DNA from: an uncultured Dysosmobacter sp.
GTDB taxonomy: Bacteria; Bacillota; Clostridia; Oscillospirales; Oscillospiraceae
DNA length: 52,696 nt
Assembly (NCBI RefSeq): GCF_947631635.1
Contig: NZ_CANRMB010000026.1
Span: 1 to 52,696 of the forward strand
Reading direction: 5' to 3'
Shown: piece by piece, positions 41,624 through 50,801 of the stretch
Layout of the letters: the number at the start of each line of letters is the position of its first letter
Position numbering within the stretch: position 1 is the stretch's first letter
The notes under the pieces: generated by a model
Seen by the model: the letters and a program-made list of their open reading frames with translations, nothing else
Told to the model about the DNA's origin: nothing
Database searches by the model: none
Made by a program: the position numbers and the translations under genes

Positions 41624-41660
41624 AATAGATATGATGAATTTTGGGGAATCCATATCTATT
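41624..41660. promoter_or_regulatory. Inverted repeat downstream of the cluster promoter
   Basis: Perfect 10-bp arms, AATAGATATG (41624-41633) and CATATCTATT (41651-41660), about 3 to 40 bases after the predicted transcription start. The position suits a roadblock operator, possibly for the upstream GntR/FCD regulator. Confidence 0.5.
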
Positions 41661-41824
41661 CTATGTCAGAGGCAGACATCTCATTTATGGGCAGCGGAGG
41701 CTAAAAATTATGGTGATCCGCGATGATGATGGATGCTTTGAAAGGAGGAGCGAAGGAGACACAGCAGTTCACGAAGCAGAGAGAACGTAAATGATGAGCA
41801 GATGAAAAGAAAGGTGGAAAAAAG

Positions 41825-42877
41825 ATGAAGAAAAGATTGTTTGCATTGGCTATGGCTCTGATGGTTCTTGTTAGCATGACGGCGTGCGGGGGTGGAGACA
41901 AAGAATCCACTGAACCCGGCGCGGAGCCGGCGGCGGACGATGGTACCGTATATACCCTTTCCTGGGCGCATTCCTCTTCAACCAATGACCGCCTTGCGCT
42001 GGCAACTGAAAAGATGGCGGCAGAACTGGAAGAAGCGTCTAATGGCAGACTGAAGATCGAACATTATCCCGCTTCCCAGCTGGGCGCCGAGCGCGAGATC
42101 CTGGAGGGCATCACCCTTGGAACAATTGACTGCGCCGTGATTTCCTCTGCCGTTGTGGCGAACTTCGCCCCCTGCGTCAGCGTCGCATCCATGCCCTATC
42201 TGATTGACGAGCGCGAGGTGGGCTGGGCTGTCTATGACGGCGAGTTCGGCCAGATGCTGGGCGCAAAGACTGAGGAAGAGGCCAACTGGAAGTTCCTGGG
42301 CTGGGCCGAGAACAGCCTGCGTATGTTCTCCAACGCCAAGAAGGAGATCCATACCCCCGCCGACATGGTCGGTCTGAAGATCCGCACCCAGGAGAATGAT
42401 ATCCACATGAAGATCGTCAACGACCTGGGCGCTTCCGCGACTCCCGTTTCCGCCGCGGAGCTGTACACGGCGCTGCAACAGGGTACCGTGGACGGCCAGG
42501 AGAACGGCGTTGCTCTGACTTACGCCCTGGGCCTTTCCGAGGTCGTCAACTATATGACCTATCTCCCCCATATCTATGATCCCTATCTGGTCTGCATGAG
42601 CAAGGCCGCCTGGGACAAGCTGCCCGCTGACCTGCAGGAGCTGATGGCGGAGTACGGCGCCAAGTACTGCCAGTATGAGCGCGAGTTCAACCAGCAGAAC
42701 GACGAGGAATATCTGAAGGTCATGGAGGATGCCGGTCTCCAGGTCTACTATCCCACTGAGGAAGAGAAGCAGCAGTTCGTTGCGGCTACCGCCGACGTGG
42801 AAAACCTTGTCCGTGAGAAGGTCGGCGACGAGCTGGTGGAGGCGTACAAGGAAGCTGTAGCGGCGGCGAAGTCCTGA
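41825..42877 (+). CDS. TRAP transporter 2 substrate-binding lipoprotein (DctP type)
   Basis: Receptor of the second TRAP system. The signal peptide ends in lipobox MTAC (Cys near residue 21). The DctP fold is marked by SQLGAEREILEGITLGTID (near 78), MVGLKIRTQE (near 178, the carboxylate-binding Arg) and LYTALQQGTVDGQENG (near 215). It lies about 210 bases after a strong promoter and is the first gene of a long operon. The ligand is probably an organic acid that feeds the oxidoreductases encoded downstream. Confidence 0.94.
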   Translation: MKKRLFALAMALMVLVSMTACGGGDKESTEPGAEPAADDGTVYTLSWAHSSSTNDRLALATEKMAAELEEASNGRLKIEHYPASQLGAEREILEGITLGTIDCAVISSAVVANFAPCVSVASMPYLIDEREVGWAVYDGEFGQMLGAKTEEEANWKFLGWAENSLRMFSNAKKEIHTPADMVGLKIRTQENDIHMKIVNDLGASATPVSAAELYTALQQGTVDGQENGVALTYALGLSEVVNYMTYLPHIYDPYLVCMSKAAWDKLPADLQELMAEYGAKYCQYEREFNQQNDEEYLKVMEDAGLQVYYPTEEEKQQFVAATADVENLVREKVGDELVEAYKEAVAAAKS

Positions 42878-42899
42878 TAGCCGAGAGAGATAAAAGCAT

Positions 42900-43391
42900 A
42901 TGAAGAAACTTTTAGATTTTATTGATAAAACACCCATCACAAAGTTTTTGGCGAGCATTTTGATCATGGCCATGGCGGTTATCATGTGCATGAACGTGAT
43001 TTTGCGGTACATCTTCGGCTTTTCCTTCAACTGGGGCGATGAGATCCTGCGGTATATGAGCATTTACTGCTCTTTCCTGGGAATTGCTGCCGCGTTTCGC
43101 TATGGTTCCCATATCGGAATCACCGTTTTCGTGGAGAAGCTTTTCCCGGAGCGCACCCGCAAGTTTTTCAGACTGCTCTCCGATATTGTCACGATCCTTT
43201 TCATGGTAGTGCTTACCTGGTTCGGCTTTGTGCTGACCCGCCAGATCATTGCCAGTGGACAGGCGTCCGCTGCAATGCATCTCCCCATGTATCTGATTTA
43301 TGGCATCGTGCCTGTCAGCAGTATCCTCTCTATCGTTCAGATGCTGCTCCAGATCTTTCGCCACAAGTCCTATCTCTATCCCCGTGAGTGA
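42900..43391 (+). CDS. TRAP transporter 2 small permease (DctQ type)
   Basis: Four-helix small membrane subunit of 163 residues. FSFNWGDEILRYM near residue 39 is the DctQ signature, followed by RYGSHIGITVF. It starts 22 bases after the binding-protein gene. Order here is P-Q-M, unlike the Q-M-P order of transporter 1, so the two systems are not simple duplicates. Confidence 0.9.
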   Translation: MKKLLDFIDKTPITKFLASILIMAMAVIMCMNVILRYIFGFSFNWGDEILRYMSIYCSFLGIAAAFRYGSHIGITVFVEKLFPERTRKFFRLLSDIVTILFMVVLTWFGFVLTRQIIASGQASAAMHLPMYLIYGIVPVSSILSIVQMLLQIFRHKSYLYPRE

Positions 43392-43447
43392 TGGCGGCGT
43401 GGGATGCTATACGTAGAGAATAAATCGGTTGTGATGAGGTGCAAGAT

Positions 43448-44734
43448 ATGATTGCTACATTATTCGTTGTTCTGGCGATTTTGATCGTGGTGGGGGCGCC
43501 GATTGCAGTATGCATCGGCGCAGCCCCCATGATGTCCATGGTCGTGGGCGGACAGGCGGAGCAGCTTTTCCTTGCGGCACAGCGCATGGTGACCGCTTTG
43601 GACTCAACTGTTTTGATCGCGATCCCCATGTTTGTACTGGCCGGCGTCATTATGGGCAAGGGCGGCATTTCCCAGCAGATCGTCAACGTCTGCTATGAGC
43701 TGCTGGGATGGATGCCTGGTTCCCTGGGCGTCGTCACAGTTGTGGCCTGTATGTTCTTCGCCGCTATTTCCGGTTCGGCGCCCGCTACTGTGGCGGCTAT
43801 CGGCGGCATTTTGATCCCGCAGATGATCGACGATGGGTATCCCGCCGGCTTTGCGGCCGCGCTGGCGGCCTCGGGCGGCATCATCGGATGTATCATTCCG
43901 CCCAGTATACCATTTGTCAACTATGCGCTGATCACCGGCTGCTCTGTCAGCGAACTGTTTGCCGCCGGCGTATTGCCGGGCGTCCTGATGGGCGTGGCGC
44001 TGATTATTATTGATGTTTACTGCGCCGCCAAGTATGGCTGGGGCAGCCGCAACAAGGGAATCAATCTGGGCAGGCTTTGGCGTGCGTTCCGCAGCGCCAT
44101 CTGGGCCCTTCTGATGCCCGTCATCATCCTTGGCGGCATCTATTCCGGCCTGTTCACTCCCACCGAGGCCGCTGCTGTCGCGGCGATGTACGGATTCCTG
44201 GCCTCTGTCTTTATTTATAAGGGCGTCAAGATGTCCGAAATGATGGACCTTGCCTTTGAGGCCGTCAAGACCACGGCTTCCATCATGTTCATTGTTGCGA
44301 CAGCCAATATTTTCGCCTATGTTGTCACGAGACAGCAGGTCCCTGCGAAACTCTCCAACATGGTGCTGAGTGTCACGGATAACCTCTTTATCATCCTCTT
44401 GGTCATCAATATCATTCTGCTGATCAACGGCTGCTTTATGGAGACGACCGCTTCCACCTATATTTATACCCCGATCTTCTACCCACTGGTCGCCGCGCTT
44501 GGATATGACGCGATCCAGTTCGGCGTGGTCATGGTGATGAATCTTACCATGGGCCTGATCACTCCGCCGCTGGGCATCAATCTGTTTGTGGCTACCGGTG
44601 TTGACAAGCGCGTGGTATTCGCGGAGCAGGTAAAACGGGTAATCCCAATGTTTATAGCCTTGGTCGTTGTTTTGATGCTGGTCACCTATATTCCCGACAT
44701 CTCCCTGCTCTTGGTAAGAATGATGCGAGCCTGA
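43448..44734 (+). CDS. TRAP transporter 2 large permease (DctM type)
   Basis: Ion-coupled main permease of 428 residues. Shows AAISGSAPATVAAIGG, IIGCIIPPSIPFVNYALITG, GGIYSGLFTPTEAAAVAAMYG and a late GLITPPLGINLFVATGV. I prefer ATG 43448 because GAGG lies 8 bases upstream; a GTG at 43439 would overlap that site. The large subunit gene is followed directly by the dehydrogenase gene, 69 bases on. Confidence 0.94.
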   Translation: MIATLFVVLAILIVVGAPIAVCIGAAPMMSMVVGGQAEQLFLAAQRMVTALDSTVLIAIPMFVLAGVIMGKGGISQQIVNVCYELLGWMPGSLGVVTVVACMFFAAISGSAPATVAAIGGILIPQMIDDGYPAGFAAALAASGGIIGCIIPPSIPFVNYALITGCSVSELFAAGVLPGVLMGVALIIIDVYCAAKYGWGSRNKGINLGRLWRAFRSAIWALLMPVIILGGIYSGLFTPTEAAAVAAMYGFLASVFIYKGVKMSEMMDLAFEAVKTTASIMFIVATANIFAYVVTRQQVPAKLSNMVLSVTDNLFIILLVINIILLINGCFMETTASTYIYTPIFYPLVAALGYDAIQFGVVMVMNLTMGLITPPLGINLFVATGVDKRVVFAEQVKRVIPMFIALVVVLMLVTYIPDISLLLVRMMRA

Positions 44735-44803
44735 TGGAGAGAGTATTTGGCTGATATAGAAATCTTACAGATATTCGGAAATTCTAAAAGGAGTGGTTAA
44801 GCA

Positions 44804-45739
44804 ATGAAAATCTGCGTCTTGGGCGCCGGCGGCATGGGCTCCCTGTATGGAGGAAAGCTCTCCGCAGTCCCCACCAATGAGGTTTGGCTGGTGGATGTGT
44901 ACAAGGATCATGTGAAGAAGATCAACGAGGATGGCCTGTGCATCCAGTGCGATGGCAAGGATACATACTACAAAAACGCAAAGGCCGTTGAGGATTCTTC
45001 CGTGATCGGTCCCTGCGATCTGGTCATCATCTTCGTCAAGGGAACCGCTACCCGTGCCGCTATCGAGGCCAACAAGGGTCTGTTCGGACCTGATACCATG
45101 GCACTGACGGTGCAGAACGGCCTGGGCAATGCCGAGGTGATCGGCGAGATCATCGGCTATGACAATGTGGCCTGCGGAACGACGGAACAGGGCGCCCGCA
45201 TGCTGGCTCCCGGCAAGATTCTGGACATGAACAAGGGAGTTGGCAAGACGGTAATCGGTGATATCCACGGACAGGTCACCCCGCGTATTGAGGCTGTGGG
45301 CGCAGTTTTGCGTGAGGCCGGGTTTGAGACGCATGTCTCTGAAAGCGTGAACGGCCTTATCTGGGACAAGCTGATCGTGAATGTGGGAATCAATGGCTGC
45401 GCCGCTGCTATGAACTTGACCAACGATGAGCTCTGGTCTATCCCGGAGGCGAATGTGATCCATGTAGCGGCAGTCAAGGAGGCTATCGCGGTTGCCCGTG
45501 CTCTGGGTGTCAAGCTGAGCTATGAGGATCCTTTGGCTCACGTGAAGGAAGTTTGCGGCTTTACGGTTGGCAACCAGTGCTCCATGCTGCTGGATGTGCT
45601 GAATGAGCGCCCCACTGAGATCGACCTGATCAACGGTGCTGTGGTTCGAGAGGGTAAAAAGCTGGGCGTGCCCACACCGGTGAATGAGATCATTGTGGAT
45701 CTGGTGAAGGTAAAGCAGCGCAAATACGGCAAGCGGTAA
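44804..45739 (+). CDS. Ketopantoate reductase (PanE/ApbA) family 2-hydroxyacid dehydrogenase
   Basis: NAD(P)H-dependent enzyme interconverting a 2-oxoacid and a 2-hydroxyacid. The 311-residue protein has the Rossmann motif GAGGMGSLYGG (residue 7 on), KGTATRAAI (near 82), TVQNGLGNAE (near 102) and the C-terminal domain with NVGINGCAAAMNL (near 190) and ERPTEIDLINGAVV (near 268). AGGAG precedes the ATG. A pantothenate role is possible, but its place between an acid transporter and a 2-oxoacid:ferredoxin oxidoreductase suggests it oxidises an imported 2-hydroxyacid to the 2-oxoacid. Confidence 0.85.
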   Translation: MKICVLGAGGMGSLYGGKLSAVPTNEVWLVDVYKDHVKKINEDGLCIQCDGKDTYYKNAKAVEDSSVIGPCDLVIIFVKGTATRAAIEANKGLFGPDTMALTVQNGLGNAEVIGEIIGYDNVACGTTEQGARMLAPGKILDMNKGVGKTVIGDIHGQVTPRIEAVGAVLREAGFETHVSESVNGLIWDKLIVNVGINGCAAAMNLTNDELWSIPEANVIHVAAVKEAIAVARALGVKLSYEDPLAHVKEVCGFTVGNQCSMLLDVLNERPTEIDLINGAVVREGKKLGVPTPVNEIIVDLVKVKQRKYGKR

Positions 45740-45744
45740 AGCAT

Positions 45745-46455
45745 ATGAGCGTCCGAAATGATAAGCGGATCGTAGTTTTCATTGGGCATTTCGGCAGTGG
45801 AAAAACAGAATGCTCTGTTAACTATGCACTGCGTGTCCGCCAGGAGACTGGCGCTAAGACCGCTATCGCAGATCTGGATATTGCCAATCCATTTTTCCGC
45901 AGTCGTGAAAAAAAGGAAATGATGGAGAAACTCGGCGTTGAGAATCTTAGCAACCTGTATGGAAAAATGATTACAGATGAGGTCCCCGCACTGGATCCGG
46001 CTATCCGCCGCCCGTTGGAGAACAAGGAATATCGGGCGGTCGTGGATGCAGGCGGCGATCCTTCCGGTGCAAAACTGTTGATGCAGTTCCAGGACCTTCT
46101 CCGCGTAGACGACTGCGATGTTTTCGCGGTGGTGAATGCGAATCGGCCTATCACCGCTACCGCAGAAAAGGCAATTCCGCTGCTGAAGCAGATGGAAGCG
46201 ACCAGCGGCCTGCGGATCACCGGGATTTTTAATAATACACACATGATTCGACAGACAACCATTGACGATATTTTAAAAGGGTATCGGTTGGCAAAGCAAA
46301 TCGGCGATCAGTTGGGCGTACCGGTCAAATACAGCAGCTGCGAGGAACATCTTCTGGATGCCCTGAAGGAGCGAATTGCCAGAGAGCCTATTGAAGGGGA
46401 GATTTTCCCCCTTCATCTGGAGATGCGCGATAGCTGGCTGGATCAACAAGTTTAA
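45745..46455 (+). CDS. P-loop ATP-binding protein of the oxidoreductase cluster
   Basis: Cytoplasmic 236-residue nucleotide-binding protein. Walker A is GHFGSGKTE (residues 14-22), followed by IADLDIANPFFRSRE, resembling the MinD/Mrp/CobQ-like P-loop group, and by VVDAGGDPSGAKLL as a probable Walker B region. No membrane segment. It starts 5 bases after the PanE-like gene and precedes the ferredoxin subunit. I do not know its function; assembly or activation of an iron-sulfur enzyme in the operon is one guess. Confidence 0.7.
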   Translation: MSVRNDKRIVVFIGHFGSGKTECSVNYALRVRQETGAKTAIADLDIANPFFRSREKKEMMEKLGVENLSNLYGKMITDEVPALDPAIRRPLENKEYRAVVDAGGDPSGAKLLMQFQDLLRVDDCDVFAVVNANRPITATAEKAIPLLKQMEATSGLRITGIFNNTHMIRQTTIDDILKGYRLAKQIGDQLGVPVKYSSCEEHLLDALKERIAREPIEGEIFPLHLEMRDSWLDQQV

Positions 46456-46527
46456 GGACGATGGCGCGAGTCATGTCTTGGTGCGAAGCACCAAATTACT
46501 ACCTGGGTTGAAAGGAGAAAAAATAAA

Positions 46528-46743
46528 ATGGCAAAAGGCATTCTAAAGTTTAATTCGGACAAATGCAAAGGATGTGGACTGTGCGTGAAATTCTGCCCCA
46601 AGCATATTCTTGGGCTCGACACGGAAGAGGTCAATGCACTCGGCTACCATCCTGTGGGTCTGCTGGAGCCTGACAGTTGTGTCGGCTGCGCTACCTGTGC
46701 GATCATGTGCCCGGATGGCGTTATCAGTGTCTATACTGAATAA
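46528..46743 (+). CDS. 2-oxoacid:ferredoxin oxidoreductase, ferredoxin (delta) subunit
   Basis: Small 71-residue electron carrier with two [4Fe-4S] sites, CKGCGLCVKFCP and CVGCATCAIMCP. It passes electrons from the TPP enzyme to soluble ferredoxin. AAAGGAG lies upstream and the alpha-subunit gene follows 17 bases later. Confidence 0.92.
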   Translation: MAKGILKFNSDKCKGCGLCVKFCPKHILGLDTEEVNALGYHPVGLLEPDSCVGCATCAIMCPDGVISVYTE

Positions 46744-46760
46744 AGGGAGGATTTTGCGAA

Positions 46761-47843
46761 ATGGCTGAAAAAATTTTGATGAAGGGTAACGAGGCGTTCT
46801 GCGAAGCGGCAATGCGCGGCGGTGCAAGATTCTACTTTGGTTACCCGATTACTCCGCAGAGTGAGATTCCTGAGTACATGGCGGCACATATGGACGAGAT
46901 CGGCGGCTGCTTTGTACAGGCTGAGAGTGAGCTGGGCGCTGTGAATATGGGAATCGGCGCAGCGGCCGCCGGCGGCAACGTGATGCTCTCCTCCTCTTCT
47001 CCCGGCATTGCCCTGATGCAGGAGGGAATGAGCGGACTTTGTGTTTGCCATTTGCCTATCCTGCTGGTCAGCGTTTCCCGTGGCGGCCCCGGCATCGGCG
47101 ACATCCGTCCTTCTCAGGCCGACTACCGTCAGGCTACCCGGGGCGGCGGCAATGGCGACTATCACCTGATTACGTTTGCTCCCACCACGATGCAGGAAGC
47201 TGTTGACCTGATTTATGAGGGCGTTGCATTGGCGGACGAATACAGAAATCCTGTCTGCATCTTGTGTGACGCAATGATGGGCCAGATGATGGAGGCTGTT
47301 GAGCTGCCGGAGCACAAGGAGCCCGTTATGGGCGACGCGGCAATTCGCGCTTATAAGCCGTGGGCGCTGACTGGCCAGGGTGACCGTGCGGAAAAGAACC
47401 GTATCCACGCAATGCCCTGGTCTCCTGAGGAGCTGCAGGAGAGCAACCTGGAGCAGAAGGTCTACTATGATAAGGCGGAGAAGAACTTGGTCCGCTATGA
47501 GACCCGTGATCTGGAAGATGCTGAGGTCGTTTTTGTGTCCTATGGTACGCCTGCCCGTATCACTACGGAAGCCATGGAGATGCTGAAGGCCGAGGGAATC
47601 AATACTGGCATGATCCGTCCCATCAGCGTGTGGCCGTATCCCTACGCCGCATTTGACGAGATTGGCCCCAAGACAAAGGTCATCATCTCTGTTGAGCTGA
47701 GCCTTGGCCAGATGATGGAAGATGTTAAGCTGGGCGCCAATGGCCGCTGGCCCGTGAAGCTGATCTCCAGAACGGGCGGCGTGTTGTTCTCTTCCCAGGA
47801 CATCGTGGATGAGACGAAGGAAATTCTGAAAGGAGTGAAGTGA
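46761..47843 (+). CDS. vorB: 2-oxoacid:ferredoxin oxidoreductase alpha subunit (VorB/KorA-like)
   Basis: Alpha subunit of an enzyme that oxidatively decarboxylates a 2-oxoacid to acyl-CoA, CO2 and reduced ferredoxin. The 360-residue protein begins MKGNEAFCEAAMRGGARFYF, then GYPITPQSEI, AESELGAVNMGIGAAAAGG and SSSPGIALMQEG. The length and these motifs resemble the branched-chain type (VorB) more than KorA, but this does not fix the substrate. GGGAGG precedes the ATG. Confidence 0.88.
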   Translation: MAEKILMKGNEAFCEAAMRGGARFYFGYPITPQSEIPEYMAAHMDEIGGCFVQAESELGAVNMGIGAAAAGGNVMLSSSSPGIALMQEGMSGLCVCHLPILLVSVSRGGPGIGDIRPSQADYRQATRGGGNGDYHLITFAPTTMQEAVDLIYEGVALADEYRNPVCILCDAMMGQMMEAVELPEHKEPVMGDAAIRAYKPWALTGQGDRAEKNRIHAMPWSPEELQESNLEQKVYYDKAEKNLVRYETRDLEDAEVVFVSYGTPARITTEAMEMLKAEGINTGMIRPISVWPYPYAAFDEIGPKTKVIISVELSLGQMMEDVKLGANGRWPVKLISRTGGVLFSSQDIVDETKEILKGVK

Positions 47844-47846
47844 GGT

Positions 47847-48596
47847 ATGAAGACCGTTTTTGAATACACAAAGGGAATGGAAGAGTCTGTCAGCACCTCC
47901 TATTGCCCGGGCTGCACGCATGGTATCGCCCATCGCTTGATCATGGAAGTTCTGGAAGAAAAGGGAGTCTTGAAGGATACCATTGGCATCGCTCCCGTGG
48001 GGTGCTCCATTGCGGCTCCCAGATTCATGAAGGTGGATATGATCGAGGCGTTCCATGGCCGCGCTCCCGCGGTGGCTTCCGGTGTGCGCAGAGTCCATCC
48101 GGATAAGTACATTTTCACCTATCAGGGAGATGGCGACCTGACCTCCATTGGCGGCAACGAGATCCTGCACGCTGCCGAGCGCGGTGAAAAGTTCAGCACG
48201 TTCTTCATCAACAATGCCATTTACGGAATGACCGGCGGACAGATGGCGCCTACCACGCTGATCGGCCAGAAGGCCACCACCGCTCCTATGGGCCGCTATG
48301 TGGAAAAGCACGGCATGCCCCTGAAAATGAGCGAAATTATCGCGCAGTGCGAGTGCGCGGTCTTTGTTGAGCGCGTTGCTTTGGATACTCCCGCACATGT
48401 TCGGCAGGCGAAGAAGGCTGTGCAGAAGGCTTTTGAAGTGCAGGAGAAGAGACTCGGCTTTGCTTTCGTGGAGTTCCTGTCCACCTGCCCGTCCAACTGG
48501 GGCGTGCCGCCTGCTAAGGCCCCCGATTGGCTGGCTGAGAATATGATTCCCTATTATCCACTTGGCAACTTCCGTTGCCCCGAGGAGGTAAAATAA
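47847..48596 (+). CDS. 2-oxoacid:ferredoxin oxidoreductase beta subunit
   Basis: TPP-binding subunit of 249 residues with CPGCTHGIAHRL (near residue 16), IAPVGCSIAAPRF, and the TPP motif GDGDLTSIGGNEILHAAERG (near 93) ending INNAIYGMTGGQ. It begins four bases after the alpha subunit ends, and its own stop directly adjoins the gamma start (TAAATG), so the subunits are made in step. Confidence 0.92.
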   Translation: MKTVFEYTKGMEESVSTSYCPGCTHGIAHRLIMEVLEEKGVLKDTIGIAPVGCSIAAPRFMKVDMIEAFHGRAPAVASGVRRVHPDKYIFTYQGDGDLTSIGGNEILHAAERGEKFSTFFINNAIYGMTGGQMAPTTLIGQKATTAPMGRYVEKHGMPLKMSEIIAQCECAVFVERVALDTPAHVRQAKKAVQKAFEVQEKRLGFAFVEFLSTCPSNWGVPPAKAPDWLAENMIPYYPLGNFRCPEEVK

Positions 48597-49133
48597 ATGG
48601 CTACTACAAAATTACTGATTGCGGGTTCCGGCGGCCAGGGCGTTATGGTCATGGGGCAGATGATTGCAAAGGCCGCGATTTTGGAAGGGAAAAAGGTTAC
48701 ATACCTGCCGTCCTACGGCCCGGAGATGCGCGGCGGCACTGCGAACTGCAGCGTCATTGTGTCTGATAATGAGATCAGCTGCCCGGTTATCAACGCACCC
48801 ACGGATATCGTTGTTATGAACCTGGCGTCTATGCGGAAATTTGAGGGTAAGCTGAGCGCCGGCGGCAGAATGTTCGTCAACCAGTCTTTGATTACGCAGG
48901 ATTCTTCCAGAGATGACATCGAGGTCCACAAGGTGGATGCGGTTGAGATCGCAAAGAAGCAGCTTGGGAATGAAAAAACCTCCAACATGGTTATGCTGGG
49001 CGCCATCGTCAGAATGACCAAGGTTGTGAAGATGGAGAGCATCCAGAAGGTTGTGGAAAAGACGTTCGCCGGGAAGAAGGCGGCTATGATCCCGCTGAAC
49101 CTGGAGGCTCTGGAAGCCTGGCAGGCAGACTAA
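48597..49133 (+). CDS. 2-oxoacid:ferredoxin oxidoreductase gamma subunit
   Basis: CoA-side subunit of 178 residues with the family pattern IAGSGGQGVMVMGQMIAKAAI (near residue 9), SYGPEMRGGTANCSVI (near 40) and INAPTDIVVMNL. It completes a delta-alpha-beta-gamma four-protein complex. GAGGTAAA precedes the start. Confidence 0.92.
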   Translation: MATTKLLIAGSGGQGVMVMGQMIAKAAILEGKKVTYLPSYGPEMRGGTANCSVIVSDNEISCPVINAPTDIVVMNLASMRKFEGKLSAGGRMFVNQSLITQDSSRDDIEVHKVDAVEIAKKQLGNEKTSNMVMLGAIVRMTKVVKMESIQKVVEKTFAGKKAAMIPLNLEALEAWQAD

Positions 49134-49147
49134 GACTAACACAATGA

Positions 49148-49193
49148 CAGGGCCTACGCGGCGATCCGCTGCGGAATTGCCGCGTAGGCCCTG
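49148..49193 (+). terminator. Hairpin between the oxidoreductase genes and abfD
   Basis: Perfect 15-bp stem (49148-49162 with 49179-49193) and a 16-base loop, followed only by CGTTTAA. It may be a partial terminator that sets a step in expression within the cluster. Confidence 0.55.
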
Positions 49194-49222
49194 CGTTTAA
49201 ACCACGTTTGGAGGAAACAAAA

Positions 49223-50677
49223 ATGCCACTGATGACAGGCGATCAATATGTGGAGAGCATCCGCAAAATGAATTGGAACATCTACATGGCGGGAAAGAAA
49301 GTTGAAAACCATGTAGACAACCCTGTTTTACGGCCTTCACTGAACTGCTTACGGCTAAGCTACGATATGGCACTGATGCCGGAGTATGAGGATCTGTTAA
49401 CAACTACGTCGAATCTGACTGGCCACAAGATCAATCGCTTCAGCACGATCCATCAGAGCGTTGATGACCTGATCAAGAAGAATCAGATGCAGCGCCTGAT
49501 GGGACAGATGACCGGCTCCTGTTTCCAGCGTTGCGTTATCTGTGATGGCTCCAATGCCCTGTATGCGACCACTTATGAAGTGGATCAAAAATACGGAACG
49601 AGCTATTTTGAAAATTTCAAAAAGTTTATGATTCACGTGCAGGACGAGGATCTGATCGTGGGCGGCGCTTTGACGGATCCCAAGGGCGACCGGACGATTC
49701 CGCCCAGACAGCAGGAAGACCCCGATATGTATCTGCATGTGGTCGAACGCAGACCGGATGGTGTAGTTGTTCGCGGAGCAAAAGCGCATCTGACGGGAAT
49801 TACAAATGCGCATGAAGTCTTTGTCATGCCGACCATGGCGCTCAAACCCGGCGATGAGGATTATGCGATCGCATTTGCTGTGCCTTGTGACACGCCGGGC
49901 ATAACCATGATCGTAGGCCGTCAGAGCTGCGACACCAGAAAGCTTGAAGGCTGTCCGATCGATTGTGGAAACGTAAATTATGGCGGAGTAGAGGCACTTA
50001 CAATTTTTGACAATGTATTTGTGCCCAATGAGCGCATCTTCCTGAACGGGGAGACGGAATTTGCCGGAGTCGTGGTGGAACGCTTTGCAGGGTACCACCG
50101 CAACAGCTATGGCGGCTGTAAGTCCGGCGTGGGAGACTGCGTTATTGGCGCAGCGGCCCTTGTAGCAGAGTATAACGGCGTGTCGAAGGTGTCCCATATC
50201 AATGACAAGCTTATTGAGATGATCCATTTGAATGAGACGCTGTATAGCTGCGGTATCGCAAGCGCCACGCTGGGAACCAAAACCGCCGCGGGAAATTATT
50301 ATATCGATAACCTGCTTGCCAATGTCTGCAAGCAAAATGTTACGCGCTTCCCCTATGAGATCTGCCGGCTCGCTGAGGATATTGCTGGCGGTATCATGGT
50401 CACCGCACCTTCCGAAAAAGATCTGCGCAACGAGGTGACCGGCCCCTATATTGAGAAATATCTGAAGGGCGCCAACGGGGTCGATGCAGAAACGCGCCTG
50501 CGTGCATTGCGCCTTGTTGAGAATCTGACGCTGGGAACCGCCGCCGTGGGATTCCGGACAGAGTCCATGCATGGCGCGGGCTCTCCCCAGGCACAGCGCA
50601 TTATGATCCGGAGGCAGGCCGACTTGGAGGGCAAGAAAGCTTTCGCAAGGCATTTGGCGGGAATCAAAGAGTTCTAA
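49223..50677 (+). CDS. abfD: 4-hydroxybutyryl-CoA dehydratase family protein
   Basis: FAD and [4Fe-4S] enzyme that dehydrates 4-hydroxybutyryl-CoA to crotonyl-CoA by a radical route. The 484-residue length fits the bacterial enzyme. Cluster ligands are Cys100, Cys104 (CFQRC), His292 and Cys299 (YHRNSYGGC), matching Cys99, Cys103, His292 and Cys299 of the Clostridium aminobutyricum enzyme. NALYATTYEVDQKYGTSY, QSCDTRKLEG and NVCKQNVTRFPYEI are conserved. The stretch after Cys104 (VICDGS) differs from the usual VGMDAM, so a related substrate is possible. Start 49223 has GGAGG at 9 bases. Confidence 0.87.
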   Translation: MPLMTGDQYVESIRKMNWNIYMAGKKVENHVDNPVLRPSLNCLRLSYDMALMPEYEDLLTTTSNLTGHKINRFSTIHQSVDDLIKKNQMQRLMGQMTGSCFQRCVICDGSNALYATTYEVDQKYGTSYFENFKKFMIHVQDEDLIVGGALTDPKGDRTIPPRQQEDPDMYLHVVERRPDGVVVRGAKAHLTGITNAHEVFVMPTMALKPGDEDYAIAFAVPCDTPGITMIVGRQSCDTRKLEGCPIDCGNVNYGGVEALTIFDNVFVPNERIFLNGETEFAGVVVERFAGYHRNSYGGCKSGVGDCVIGAAALVAEYNGVSKVSHINDKLIEMIHLNETLYSCGIASATLGTKTAAGNYYIDNLLANVCKQNVTRFPYEICRLAEDIAGGIMVTAPSEKDLRNEVTGPYIEKYLKGANGVDAETRLRALRLVENLTLGTAAVGFRTESMHGAGSPQAQRIMIRRQADLEGKKAFARHLAGIKEF

Positions 50678-50801
50678 TAGCATAAGAAGAGTGCTGCTGG
50701 GATGGGATGCTGGCGGCTCGATATGACCGCCGGTATCCTGCCCCATATTGGCAGGGCGATTTGTACAGATTTCGTAGAACTAAACTGCAGGAATTGAATG
50801 T
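50678..50801. other. Spacer between abfD and the flavodoxin-fold gene
   Basis: Contains an imperfect hairpin (GGATGCTGGCGG with CCGCCGGTATCC, about 50704-50737) without a T-run. No gene. Confidence 0.35.
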
